From the NCBI GenBank assembly GCA_944391155.1, contig CALXSO010000039.1, positions 1 through 16,117 of the forward strand: a stretch of DNA of 16,117 nucleotides, written 5' to 3'. Of this stretch, positions 1 through 7,952 are shown one piece after another. The number at the start of each line of letters is the position of its first letter. The stretch's first letter is position 1. The translations under genes and the position numbers were made by a program. Origin of the DNA: an uncultured Clostridia bacterium. Lineage in GTDB: Bacteria; Bacillota; Clostridia; TANB77; CAG-508. The notes under the pieces were generated by a model that made no database searches, had not been told where the DNA came from, and was given only the letters and a program-made list of their open reading frames with translations.

Positions 1-1590
1 ATAATTGATGAGTGTAAAGAATTCGGAAATATTATTCTTGTGATAGATGAAATTCATAATATCATAGGAGCAGGTGATGGTGAACATTCTATGAACGCTG
101 CAAATATTTTAAAACCTGCTTTATCAAATGGAGAAATTCAATTAATTGGAACTACTACTTTAAAAGAATATCGTAAATATATTGAAAAAGATTCTGCTTT
201 AGAAAGAAGATTTCAACAAGTTTTAGTTGAAGAACCAAATGTAGAAGATTCTATTGGAATATTAGAAGGAATTAAAAAATATTATGAAGAATATCATAAA
301 GTTAAAATTTCTTCTGATGTAATAAGACAAGCTGTTATTATGTCAGAAAAATATATTCATGATAGATTTTTGCCTGATAAAGCTATTGATATTTTAGATG
401 AAGCTTGTTCTAGAATTAATCTAGAAAATAAGGATTTATTCAGATTAGAGATGTTAAAAAGAGAACTTCAAGCTATACAATCTGAAAAAGAAGAAGTTAT
501 CGAAGCAGATTCTACAGAAGATTATCAAAAAGCAGCTGACTTAAAAACTCGTGAATGTCAATTGACTGAAGAAATTGACAAATTAAATAAAAATATGGTT
601 TTAAAAAATCTTACTGTACAAGATATTGCTTCTGTAATTGAGAGTTGGACAAAGATACCTGTTAAAAAAATAACAGAAGCAGAAACACAAAAATTATTAA
701 ATTTAGAAACAAATCTTCATAAAAGAATCATCGGACAAGAAGAAGCTGTAAGTAGTGTTTCAAGAGCTATAAGAAGAAATCGTGCTGGATTACAAAGTAC
801 TAAAAGGCCACCATCTTTTATATTTGTGGGACCTACTGGAGTTGGTAAAACAGAACTTGCTAAAAGTTTAGCATATGAAATGTTTGGCTCAGAAGATTCT
901 ATAATAAGAATTGATATGTCTGAATATATGGAAAGTCATTCAACTTCAAAATTAATAGGTGCTCCTCCTGGATATGTAGGGTATGATGATGCTGGTCAAC
1001 TTACTGAAAAAGTAAAAAGAAAACCATATTCTATAATTCTTTTAGATGAAATTGAAAAAGCTCATCCAGATGTGTTTAATATTTTATTACAAGTTTTGGA
1101 TGATGGAAAATTAACTGATAGTCAAGGAAATACTGTTAATTTTTCAAATACAATTATAATTATGACTTCTAATGCTGGTTCTAATTTAAATAATAATTCT
1201 ATTGGTTTTGGAAAGCAAACTCTTGACAAAACCAAAGTAGAAGATACTTTAAAAGAAGTATTTAGACCTGAATTTTTAAATAGGATTGACGAAATAGTTG
1301 TATTTGATTCTTTAACTACAGATCAATTATTACAAATTGTAGATTTAATGTTAAATGATACTCAAAAGGCTTTAAATGAGAAAAATATTAAACTTGAAGT
1401 TTCAAGTAATGCTAAAAAATATATTCTTGAAAAAGGAACTAATATAAAATTTGGTGCAAGACCTTTGAGAAGAGCAATTCAAAGATATGTCGAAGATGAA
1501 ATTTCTGAAAAAATATTAAAGGGTGAAATTCAAGATGGTCAAACAGTTTCACTTGATTATAATGAACAACTTATTTTTGATGTAAAGTAA
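1..1590 (+). CDS. clpC: ATP-dependent Clp protease ATP-binding subunit ClpC (5' end outside window)
   Basis: This is a Hsp100 unfoldase that feeds substrates to ClpP in the cytoplasm. The frame is open from base 1, so the gene starts upstream; 529 residues are visible and roughly the first 280-300 (N-domain and first Walker A) are missing. Seen, counting from base 1: Walker B of the first ATPase (IILVIDEIHN, residues 11-20), the arginine-finger region LERRF, and a short linker with a UVR-like motif (EDYQKAADLKTRE, about nt 520-560). The second ATPase has Walker A GPTGVGKTEL (nt 829-858), a GAPPGYVGY pore loop, Walker B ILLDEIEKAH and the sensor-2 motif GARPLRRAIQR. SIGFG at nt 1198-1212 matches the IGF/VGF loop that docks ClpP. 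The short UVR-bearing linker and this loop favour ClpC over ClpB. It ends 57 nt before pgsA, so co-transcription is possible. No ctsR or mcsAB is visible. Confidence 0.93.
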   Translation: MIDECKEFGNIILVIDEIHNIIGAGDGEHSMNAANILKPALSNGEIQLIGTTTLKEYRKYIEKDSALERRFQQVLVEEPNVEDSIGILEGIKKYYEEYHKVKISSDVIRQAVIMSEKYIHDRFLPDKAIDILDEACSRINLENKDLFRLEMLKRELQAIQSEKEEVIEADSTEDYQKAADLKTRECQLTEEIDKLNKNMVLKNLTVQDIASVIESWTKIPVKKITEAETQKLLNLETNLHKRIIGQEEAVSSVSRAIRRNRAGLQSTKRPPSFIFVGPTGVGKTELAKSLAYEMFGSEDSIIRIDMSEYMESHSTSKLIGAPPGYVGYDDAGQLTEKVKRKPYSIILLDEIEKAHPDVFNILLQVLDDGKLTDSQGNTVNFSNTIIIMTSNAGSNLNNNSIGFGKQTLDKTKVEDTLKEVFRPEFLNRIDEIVVFDSLTTDQLLQIVDLMLNDTQKALNEKNIKLEVSSNAKKYILEKGTNIKFGARPLRRAIQRYVEDEISEKILKGEIQDGQTVSLDYNEQLIFDVK

Positions 1591-1647
1591 TTTAATATAA
1601 AATAATTAATTATAAAATTTTATTACTACTATAAGGAGAATGTAAAT

Positions 1648-2235
1648 ATGTTAAAATATGTACCCAATACATTGACTATATTAAGATTTTTTTTGATACC
1701 TTTAATTTTATACTTTATTTTTACAGGTAATTATTTACTTGGATTTGTTTTTTTTACATTGTCTGGTATTACTGATATTTTAGACGGTACTATTGCTAGA
1801 AAATTTAATTTGATATCAAATTTTGGAAAATTAATGGATCCTTTGGCAGATAAATTAACACAAATCTCTGTGTTAGCCTCTTTGGTCATTAAAAATATAA
1901 TTCCTATTTGGATACTGTTAATTGTTGTTTTGAAAGAATTTGTAATGATAATGGGAGCTTCTTTCCTTTATGGAAAAGATGTTGTTGTATATAGTAAATG
2001 GTATGGTAAACTTGCTACTGTTTTATTCTATATTGCAATTGTATTCTCTTTAATAACTAAACAGTTTGATATAACAGGTTTTATTGGTGCTTTGGATATG
2101 ATTTTATATTGTATTGCTTTGGTTGCTACTATATTCTCTTTAGTGATGTATGTAAAATGTTTATATCAACGTGGATTTATTGATAAAGAAGATTTGAAAA
2201 AAGAAAAACAACAAGTTATAATTAAGAAGAAATAG
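1648..2235 (+). CDS. pgsA: CDP-diacylglycerol--glycerol-3-phosphate 3-phosphatidyltransferase
   Basis: It makes phosphatidylglycerophosphate from CDP-diacylglycerol and glycerol-3-phosphate, the committed step to phosphatidylglycerol and cardiolipin, in the cytoplasmic membrane. The 195-residue length is usual for the family. The CDP-alcohol phosphotransferase motif is complete at residues 43-68: D43, D46-G47, A50-R51, G60, D64 and D68 are all present (DILDGTIARKF then NFGKLMDPLAD). Several hydrophobic segments make it a polytopic membrane protein, with a basic C-terminal tail. The start is supported by AAGGAG at 1633-1638, 9 nt before the ATG. It follows clpC on the same strand and ends directly at a terminator hairpin. 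Another CDP-alcohol transferase is possible, but the N-terminal NTLTILRFFLIP pattern is typical of PgsA. Confidence 0.9.
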   Translation: MLKYVPNTLTILRFFLIPLILYFIFTGNYLLGFVFFTLSGITDILDGTIARKFNLISNFGKLMDPLADKLTQISVLASLVIKNIIPIWILLIVVLKEFVMIMGASFLYGKDVVVYSKWYGKLATVLFYIAIVFSLITKQFDITGFIGALDMILYCIALVATIFSLVMYVKCLYQRGFIDKEDLKKEKQQVIIKKK

Positions 2236-2275
2236 AAAAAACACATAGGAAAAATGATTTCCTATGTGTTTTTTT
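2236..2275. terminator. Bidirectional terminator between convergent pgsA and mnmA
   Basis: A perfect hairpin has arms 2236-2252 and 2258-2274 around a 5-nt loop. It has A-tracts on the left and T-tracts on the right, so it can act on both strands. It begins on the base after the pgsA stop codon. The stop codon and last codons of mnmA (K-N-T-stop) lie inside the right arm, so this stem is partly coding. Confidence 0.9.
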
Positions 2276-3326
2276 CTATTTCTCCTCCGCCTAGCAAAAC
2301 TCCTTCAGCATCGTAAAACACTACTGATTGTCCTGGTGTGATAGCTCTTTGTTCTTTTTCAAATTCAACTTTTACTGTATTTCCTATAAAAAATATAGTT
2401 GCTTCTGATTCTTTTGCTCTATATCTTATCTTTGCGAAACACTTTAGTTCTTGTTTTTTTTCTACATCAATTTGCCAATTTAAATTTTTAGCATATAAAA
2501 TGTTGCTATATAGCTCTTCTTCTTTTCCAACAATTACTTGATTATTTTGTAAATCTATTTTTGTCACATATAGTGGTTCTGAATATGAAATTCCTAATCC
2601 TTTTCTTTGTCCTATTGTATATTTATAAATACCTTCATGTTTACCTAATACTTCTCCTGTTTTCAGAACTATATTTCCTTTTTTTATTTTAAATTGTTTT
2701 TGCTCTTTTAAAAATTTTGTATAATTATTATCTTGTATAAAACATATTTCTTGACTGTCTTTTTTTTCTGCGATTTCTAGCCCGTTTTGTTTTGCTATCT
2801 CTCTTATTTCTGTTTTTTCTGTATAATCTTGCAATGGAAATATTATATGTTCTAATTTTTCTTTTGTTATTCCATATAAAAAGTAACTTTGGTCTTTTTT
2901 TTCTTCCTTGGCCTTTTTTAATACTTTTTGTTTATATTTTTCTGAATATTCTATCTTAGCATAATGTCCTGTTGCAATGTAATCACAATTTAATTCTTTA
3001 GCTTTTTTATATAATAATCCAAATTTTATAAATTTATTACACTCTACACATGGATTTGGCGTTTTTGCTTTTTCATATTCTTTTATAAATGGATTTACAA
3101 CATATGTTTTAAATTCTTCTTTTAAATCAAAAATATGATGTTCTATATTTAGCTTCTCACACACTTTTTTTGCATCAATGATTGCTTGATTTACATTTTC
3201 TTTTTTAGTATTTTCGCATAAAATCATTGTGCACCCTATAACTTCATATCCTTGTTTTTTTAATAATATTGCTGAAACTGAGCTATCCACTCCTCCGCTC
3301 ATTCCTAATAAAACTCTATTGTTCAT
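2262..3326 (-). CDS. mnmA: tRNA 2-thiouridine(34) synthase (tRNA-specific 2-thiouridylase) MnmA
   Basis: It thiolates U34 of the tRNAs for Lys, Glu and Gln, activating the uridine with ATP and taking sulfur from a cysteine desulfurase relay. The 354 residues are full length. Seen: the PP-loop GMSGGVDSS at residues 8-16, TPNPCVECN with Cys93 and Cys96, GHYAKI, KDQSYFLYG, and DSQEICF with Cys195. Cys93 and Cys195 correspond to the two catalytic cysteines of the family. The C-terminal part carries TIGQRKGLGIS and ends in a GGGEI segment as in other MnmA proteins. The start has AAGGA about 10 nt upstream. The gene is transcribed alone, facing pgsA, and its last codons lie in the shared terminator hairpin. 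No cysteine desulfurase gene is adjacent. Confidence 0.95.
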   Translation of the reverse strand: MNNRVLLGMSGGVDSSVSAILLKKQGYEVIGCTMILCENTKKENVNQAIIDAKKVCEKLNIEHHIFDLKEEFKTYVVNPFIKEYEKAKTPNPCVECNKFIKFGLLYKKAKELNCDYIATGHYAKIEYSEKYKQKVLKKAKEEKKDQSYFLYGITKEKLEHIIFPLQDYTEKTEIREIAKQNGLEIAEKKDSQEICFIQDNNYTKFLKEQKQFKIKKGNIVLKTGEVLGKHEGIYKYTIGQRKGLGISYSEPLYVTKIDLQNNQVIVGKEEELYSNILYAKNLNWQIDVEKKQELKCFAKIRYRAKESEATIFFIGNTVKVEFEKEQRAITPGQSVVFYDAEGVLLGGGEIEKNT

Positions 3327-3447
3327 AATTATTAATTCCTTGTTTGATATATTTACAATCTTTTTTATTTTCTCTTCTACATTAAATAAATGATTGCATA
3401 AAAAAATTTAATGTTTTTTATTTTTTTCTATTTTATACTAAGTATTT

Positions 3448-3494
3448 TAAAAACATTATAAAATAAATTTTGCATCTATCTTATAATGTTTTTA
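3448..3494 (-). terminator. Inverted repeat downstream of aspS, probable weak terminator
   Basis: Perfect 14-bp arms at 3448-3461 and 3481-3494 (TAAAAACATTATAA and its complement) enclose a 19-nt loop. It lies 33 bp after the aspS stop codon. On the minus strand the second arm ends in TTTTTA, which would serve as a short U-run. The stem is almost all A-T, so termination would be weak; a role as processing site is also possible. The rest of 3327-3527 shows only AT-rich sequence containing the mnmA leader. Confidence 0.5.
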
Positions 3495-3527
3495 ATCCTC
3501 TTTTTATTATTTTTATTTTTTTACATC

Positions 3528-5258
3528 TTATTTTATATGTACATCTTTTAACTGTTGTTCTGAAACAGTAGAAGGAGCTTGCATTAACACATCTCTGGCC
3601 TTTTTATTTTTAGGAAATGCTATTACTTCTCTTATGTTTTGTGTATTTTCTATAAGCATTATCATTCTATCTATTCCTGGTGCTGCTCCTGCATGTGGTG
3701 GTGTTCCATATTGGAAAGCATTGTATAGTGCTCCAAATCTATTTTTTACATCTTCTTCAGTATATCCTGCTATTTCAAATGCTTTTATCATAATTTTTGG
3801 ACTATGATTTCTTACAGCTCCTGATGCTAATTCATATCCATTGCATACTAGGTCATATTGATATGCTAATATGTCTAGTGGATTCATTTTTTCTAGTGCT
3901 TCAATTCCTCCTTGTGGCATTGAAAATGGATTATGACTAAAATCTATTGTTCCTTCATCTGATAATTCATACATTGGGAAATCTACAATAAAACAAAAAC
4001 GAAATACATCTTTTTCTAATAAGTCATATCGTTTTCCTAATTCTATTCTAACTAGACCTGCTATTTTTTGTGCTTTTTCAAATTCGTCTGCTATAAAGAA
4101 TAATGCTGAATTTTCTTTTATTCCATACTCTTTTTTCATTTCTTTTTTCATTTCTTCTGTAATGAATTTTGCAATTCCTCCTTGAATAGTTCCATCTTTT
4201 TCAAATTTTGTCCAAGCTAATCCTTTTGCTTCACATTCTTGTATTGCAAATTCTGTCATTTTATCAAAAAATTTTCTTCCTTGTTCTGCTCCATTTGGCA
4301 CTACAATCATTTTTATTGTTTTTCCTTCAAATGCCTTGAAATCACTATTTTTAAAAATTTTTGTTGCATCCTGTATTATTAAAGGATTTCTTAAATCTGG
4401 CTTATCTATTCCGTATTTTTCCATTGCTTCTTTATATGGAATTCTTAAAAATGGTCCTTTATCAGATTTCCAATCACTAAATTTTTCAAATGTGCTTGGA
4501 ATTACTTGCTCTATTACTTTAAAAACATCTTCTTGAGTTGCGAAACTCATTTCAAAATCAAGTTGATAAAATTCTCCTGGTGCTCTATCTGCTCTAGGAT
4601 CTTCATCTCTAAAGCAAGGTGCAATTTGATAATATTTGTTAAATCCTCCTACCATTAATAATTGTTTAAATTGTTGAGGTGCTTGTGGTAGTGCATAAAA
4701 TTCTCCTGGATTTAATCTGCTTGGAACTAGGTAATCTCTTGCTCCTTCAGGTGAAGAGTTTGCAAGAATTGGAGTTTGTATTTCAACAAATCCTAATTCA
4801 TCCATTTTATCTCTAAATGTTTTTATTATTTTAGAACGAAGTAGGATATTGTTATGTAATTTTTCATTTCTTAAATCTAAAAATCTGTATTCTAAACGTA
4901 AATCTTCTCTTACATCTTGATTCGAATTTATTTCAAATGGTAATATATTTTTACATTTTCCTAATACTTCTATTTTTTTTGCTACTATTTCTATTTCTCC
5001 TGTTTGCATATGTGGATTTTTATTTGTTCTTTCTACTACTTCTCCACTAATAGTTATACAACTTTCTGTTGTTAATTCTTTAGCCTTTTCTTGTAGTTCT
5101 TGTGTATTTAATAATATTTGGGTAATTCCAAATTCATCTCTTAAATCAATAAAAATCATTCCTCCCAAATTTCTAATCTTTTGTATCCAACCAGCTAATT
5201 GTACTTCTTCTCCTACATTTATTATTCTCAATTCTCCACATGTTTTTGTTCTATACAT
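3528..5258 (-). CDS. aspS: Aspartate--tRNA ligase (bacterial type)
   Basis: A class II synthetase that charges tRNA-Asp. I start it at the ATG at 5258 (MYRTKTCGEL, 576 residues), because GGGAGG lies 8 nt upstream at 5267-5272. The frame is open farther up to 5303, but that would run through the promoter -10 box. In order: N-terminal OB-fold anticodon domain (about residues 1-110), catalytic core with QAPQQFKQLLM, motif 2 FRDEDPRADR, the bacterial insertion (GAD-like) domain, and motif 3 GIDRMIML near the C-terminus. The DPRADRxPGEFYQLD form of motif 2 differs from the DLRADRQPEFTQID form of E. coli. The OB-fold loop reads RNLGG; nondiscriminating enzymes usually carry His at that Leu position, so the enzyme may be discriminating. 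That last point is a weak inference. No hisS is adjacent. Confidence 0.95.
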   Translation of the reverse strand: MYRTKTCGELRIINVGEEVQLAGWIQKIRNLGGMIFIDLRDEFGITQILLNTQELQEKAKELTTESCITISGEVVERTNKNPHMQTGEIEIVAKKIEVLGKCKNILPFEINSNQDVREDLRLEYRFLDLRNEKLHNNILLRSKIIKTFRDKMDELGFVEIQTPILANSSPEGARDYLVPSRLNPGEFYALPQAPQQFKQLLMVGGFNKYYQIAPCFRDEDPRADRAPGEFYQLDFEMSFATQEDVFKVIEQVIPSTFEKFSDWKSDKGPFLRIPYKEAMEKYGIDKPDLRNPLIIQDATKIFKNSDFKAFEGKTIKMIVVPNGAEQGRKFFDKMTEFAIQECEAKGLAWTKFEKDGTIQGGIAKFITEEMKKEMKKEYGIKENSALFFIADEFEKAQKIAGLVRIELGKRYDLLEKDVFRFCFIVDFPMYELSDEGTIDFSHNPFSMPQGGIEALEKMNPLDILAYQYDLVCNGYELASGAVRNHSPKIMIKAFEIAGYTEEDVKNRFGALYNAFQYGTPPHAGAAPGIDRMIMLIENTQNIREVIAFPKNKKARDVLMQAPSTVSEQQLKDVHIK

Positions 5259-5293
5259 ATTGTTATCCTCCCGTTTGAATTTGTATATTGTAT

Positions 5294-5322
5294 ATATTAT
5301 CATATTTTTGTATTTATTTCAA
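5294..5322 (-). promoter_or_regulatory. Predicted sigma-A promoter of aspS
   Basis: On the minus strand TTGAAA (5317-5322) is followed after exactly 17 bp by TAATAT (5294-5299), preceded by TG as an extended -10. Transcription would start near 5287, giving a leader of about 30 nt with the GGGAGG site. No T-box or other riboswitch fits in so short a leader. Confidence 0.75.
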
Positions 5323-5358
5323 GAAATTTTATTTTTGAAAATTATTGTTAATAACCAA

Positions 5359-5387
5359 TTGACCATTTTAATATTTAATGATAATAT
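5359..5387 (+). promoter_or_regulatory. Predicted sigma-A promoter of the HD-GYP gene
   Basis: TTGACC (5359-5364), a 17-bp spacer, then TAATAT (5382-5387). Start of transcription would be near 5394, with GGGAGA at 5405-5410 as ribosome site. It is back to back with the aspS promoter, with 36 bp between the two -35 boxes. Confidence 0.75.
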
Positions 5388-5418
5388 TATTATAAATAAT
5401 TAATGGGAGATTATAATT

Positions 5419-6363
5419 ATGAAAGAAACTTTTGATTTTTACGATCCAACTAGTTTAAAGGCCTATAACCTTGATAAAACTATGCAATATCAATTAAATA
5501 TTTTAGGAAGTCTTGATGTTTTTACCAGAAAGCATTCTGAGAATGTTGCAAATTTAACTTGTCGTATTTGTGAAAGACTTCATTGTCAAAAAGGCTTTAT
5601 TGAATATTGTACAATTTGTGCATATTTACACGATATTGGTAAACAATTTATTCCTCAAGAGATTTTACAAAAACCTGGTAAATTGACTGATGAAGAATTT
5701 GAAATAATGAAAACACATACTACTATTGGATATAATATTTGTATGCAAGATCTTAAGTTAAGACCATATGCTGCAGGTCCAATATATCATCATGAAGCTT
5801 TAAATGGTACTGGATATCCTAAAGGCTTAACAAAAAAAGATATACCTTATGAGGGTCAAATCATTCGTGTTGCAGATGAATATGATGCAATTGTTAGCAA
5901 AAGACAATATAAAACCCACGTTGGTATTACTGACACTTTGAAAATTATTATAGACAATACAAAACCTTTACAAGAGGTAAACAAATCTGATGCTTTAAAA
6001 GTTTTATCAGAAAATTCAAAACTTGGTAAAGATAATCCTATAATTGTTAAAGCTCTTATGTCTGTTGTTATTGAGGATATTGAATATGAAATTTCTTGTA
6101 CTTTAGATTATGTTAATAGCTTAGCAGATGAAATTAAAAGATTAAAGCAAGTTGATAAATATCATAGTAAGATGGTAGCAGCAAAAAGTGATAAGAAAAA
6201 ACAATATTTCTTAGAAGGAATGAAAATATTCCTAAGTGAAAATGAAACTCCAGAGAATTATTATGAAATATTAACTCAGTATGAAACGGCATATAAAAAT
6301 AGAAAAGCTAGAATAGATAACTTATATCAAGAAATTAAAACTATTAAGAAGTTAAAAGTCTAA
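5419..6363 (+). CDS. HD-GYP domain phosphohydrolase, possible c-di-GMP phosphodiesterase
   Basis: A 314-residue cytoplasmic protein with a complete HD-GYP domain in the first half: H39 in KHSENV, H71-D72 in YLHDIGK, H100 in MKTHTTIG, H124-H125 in HHEALNGTGYP (GYP at 132-134), and D153 in ADEYDAI. These are the metal ligands and the GYP signature of the family, whose studied members hydrolyse cyclic di-GMP (some act on other cyclic dinucleotides). There is no receiver, PAS, GAF or membrane segment, so it is a stand-alone hydrolase. The C-terminal part (about 200-314) is helical and rich in charged residues. It has its own promoter divergent from aspS and no partner gene. The substrate cannot be told from sequence. 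Confidence 0.88.
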   Translation: MKETFDFYDPTSLKAYNLDKTMQYQLNILGSLDVFTRKHSENVANLTCRICERLHCQKGFIEYCTICAYLHDIGKQFIPQEILQKPGKLTDEEFEIMKTHTTIGYNICMQDLKLRPYAAGPIYHHEALNGTGYPKGLTKKDIPYEGQIIRVADEYDAIVSKRQYKTHVGITDTLKIIIDNTKPLQEVNKSDALKVLSENSKLGKDNPIIVKALMSVVIEDIEYEISCTLDYVNSLADEIKRLKQVDKYHSKMVAAKSDKKKQYFLEGMKIFLSENETPENYYEILTQYETAYKNRKARIDNLYQEIKTIKKLKV

Positions 6364-6380
6364 TTTACATATATCTTAAT

Positions 6381-6468
6381 GGTAGCGAAGCTACATAAAT
6401 ATTGCTTATGTAGGTCTTTATATAGGTAACTATTCTTGTTGTACATGGAAAAATTCATATATGGTTAA
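6381..6468 (-). repeat. Dispersed structured repeat, family 1, copy A
   Basis: This 88-bp block matches the reverse complement of 9150-9237 at about 75 of 88 positions without gaps (hand alignment). Shared exact stretches include GTAGGTCTTT, ATAGGTAAC and TTCTTGTTGTACA. Read on the minus strand it can form an 8-bp stem CTACATAA/TTATGTAG with a 7-nt loop, and the flank (to about 6495) can form a second, imperfect hairpin. I assign the minus strand because only in that direction do the differences in the other copy become G-U pairs. It lies just after the HD-GYP gene. No protein is encoded. Confidence 0.8.
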
Positions 6469-6571
6469 GAAAAAAATTGATTTTCTTTTTGGAAAATATG
6501 GTCTTAGAGATTTATTTTCACTTTGCCCCTGCGAAACTTAAAGTTTCCTATTGTTTCCTATGCATTTAAAA

Positions 6572-6612
6572 ATAGAGAATATATTTACTACTTTGTAAAA
6601 TATATTCTCTAT
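6572..6612. terminator. Bidirectional terminator for the HD-GYP gene and the mazF-like gene
   Basis: Perfect 15-bp arms at 6572-6586 and 6598-6612 enclose an 11-nt loop. It is followed by TTTTTT on the + strand and by ATTTTTAAA on the - strand. It is 45 bp past the stop of the mazF-like gene and 208 bp past the HD-GYP gene. The stretch 6469-6571 shows no gene, only a small palindrome (GAAACTTAAAGTTTC near 6532-6546). Confidence 0.75.
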
Positions 6613-6657
6613 AAATTTTTTATTTGCTTATTTATAAAATTATATTCTCAATTCTAT

Positions 6658-7006
6658 TTAATCTTCTAATCCAAAGCTAATACCTAACGCATCATTTATT
6701 TTGTGAATAATTTCTTCGTTCTCTATATGACCAATTTTTTCTTTTAATCTACTTTTATCTATTGTTCTAATTTGTTCTGTTAATACTATAGAATCGTTCT
6801 TTAATCCACAATCTTTTTCTAATTCTATATGTGTTGGTAATTTATTCTTTGTTGTTTGTGAAGTAATTGCTGCTGCAATTACAGTTGGACTATATTTATT
6901 CCCGTAAATCATTTTGAATAATTAGTACTGGTCTTATACCTCCTTGTTCTGATCCTATAACTGGACTTAAATCGGCATAAAACATATCTCCTCTTTTTAT
7001 TGTCAT
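6658..7006 (-). pseudogene. MazF/PemK-type endoribonuclease toxin, frameshifted
   Basis: The gene starts at ATG 7006 (AGGAG ribosome site upstream) and encodes MTIKRGDMFYADL and GSEQGGIRPVLIIQND. It then meets a stop two codons after a CGG. The +1 frame from 6912 continues GNKYSPTVIAAAITSQ to residue 115. Skipping one base at 6904 (the C of TTA-CGG) restores NDLGNKYSP, the normal MazF/EndoA sequence, and a 115-residue protein of usual size. Arg25 (GGIRP), Thr48 and Ser49 (ITSQ), the RNase active-site region, are kept. Family members cut mRNA at short motifs and are held by an EndoAI/MazE antitoxin. No antitoxin gene is upstream, where a second broken gene lies. Coding quality is intact on both sides of the break, so decay is recent, or the break is a sequencing error or a recoding site. 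Confidence 0.85.
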
Positions 7007-7048
7007 TTTCTTCACTCCTAATACTTATTGTCAAGTTTGTTAATGATA

Positions 7049-7064
7049 TTACTTTTAAAAGTAA
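7049..7064. promoter_or_regulatory. Perfect 16-bp palindrome upstream of the mazF-like gene
   Basis: TTACTTTTAAAAGTAA is a perfect two-fold symmetric site 43 bp before the mazF-like ATG, overlapping a possible TAATAT -10 on the minus strand. It could be an operator for a dimeric repressor. In such AT-rich DNA it may also be chance. Confidence 0.25.
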
Positions 7065-7089
7065 AGAACTCTACAATATCTAATTTTTA

Positions 7090-7711
7090 TTAAGATAAAG
7101 TATTAATCTTTACCTCAGTATATAGTATGTGAATTTTTGTATTTTTGTTATTGTCTTCAATTTCCATTTTTGTTGCTACTCCACTGCTTTTATCTATATA
7201 TAATCTTTTTTTTCTAATATATGGATTATCTTCTTTTAATTCTATCTCTAATACAATTTGATTATTATCTTCATACATTTCTAACTTTGTTTTTTGAGAT
7301 TCTTCTATGAATGTTTTTAAGTCTAACATATTCCCTGATATTATTTGATAATCTTCATAAATTTTAGAAAGTCCTAAATTTGTATTTTCTAATTTTAATA
7401 TATTTTTATTTTTTGTTATTATTGTTCCGTTTTACATTTTCTGGTTCTAAAATCTCTTGTGAGTAAAAATCTGGGGATATGTATTTTTGTTTTATTATAT
7501 ATTTATTTTTATTTTTATTACTTTCTATTTCTATGTTTGCAGTTATTTCATAATTTTTTAAGTTTAAAATATCATCTACCATTCCTTGACTAGTATTAGT
7601 ATTTCCTATTTTTGAAATTTTAGCCGTATTTTTGAAAAAAATAATTATTAAAAAAATTATTAAAATTATTGTGAATATTATTATCAAAAACTTCTTTTTA
7701 TTTTTCAACAT
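7090..7711 (-). pseudogene. GerS-like (LolA-fold-like) membrane-anchored protein, frameshifted
   Basis: Two open frames are halves of one 206-residue protein. The first (7711-7406) has a basic start and a strong membrane segment (about residues 7-27), then GMVDDILNLKNYEITANIEI and SPDFYSQEILEPENVK. The second, from the region of 7428 on, reads GTIITKNKNILKLENTNLGLSKIYEDYQ... to YTEVKINTLS. Dropping one base near 7429 (the C of AAA-CGG) joins them as NVKGTIIT. The pattern resembles clostridial GerS-related germination lipoproteins, which support cortex hydrolysis, but there is no lipobox cysteine, so it would be anchored by the N-terminal helix. The family call is from recalled sequence patterns only. 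It is 84 bp upstream of the broken mazF-like gene on the same strand. Confidence 0.7.
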
Positions 7712-7812
7712 TATTCTCCTTATTTATACTTATTTTTGAATACTTAAATTTCTTAAATATATATCAATTTCCTGATTTATCTAGTCGCTATTTTAAAATT
7801 TATGTATATAAA

Positions 7813-7877
7813 AAGAAAAGTTATTTATAGAATTTTTGCATAAGCCTTACTTATTTATAATCTTTACCTTTCTAATA
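7813..7877 (+). repeat. Dispersed structured repeat, family 1, degenerate copy C
   Basis: This block aligns with 9181-9246 at roughly 70% by hand, with one gap. Two exact cores stand out in the right order and spacing: AGCCTTACTTAT and TTACCTTTCT. The beginning AAGAAAAGTTA matches AAGAAAGGTTA. The part corresponding to the first hairpin of copy B (9131-9171) is not recognisable, so this is a truncated or decayed copy, in the same orientation as copy B. Confidence 0.55.
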
Positions 7878-7952
7878 ATATTCACTCTTTTCTAAATTAT
7901 CACTAATAATATTTATATTTTTTAATATAAATTTGGATACTACTCAAATTAA

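Noticed and set aside
1..1590. ClpB instead of ClpC
   Set aside because: The linker is short and UVR-like, without the long ClpB coiled coil, and a ClpP-docking IGF-type loop is present.
5259..5303. Longer N-terminus for AspRS (15 extra residues)
   Set aside because: It would start inside the predicted promoter, and the ATG at 5258 has GGGAGG at the right distance and the conserved N-terminal sequence.
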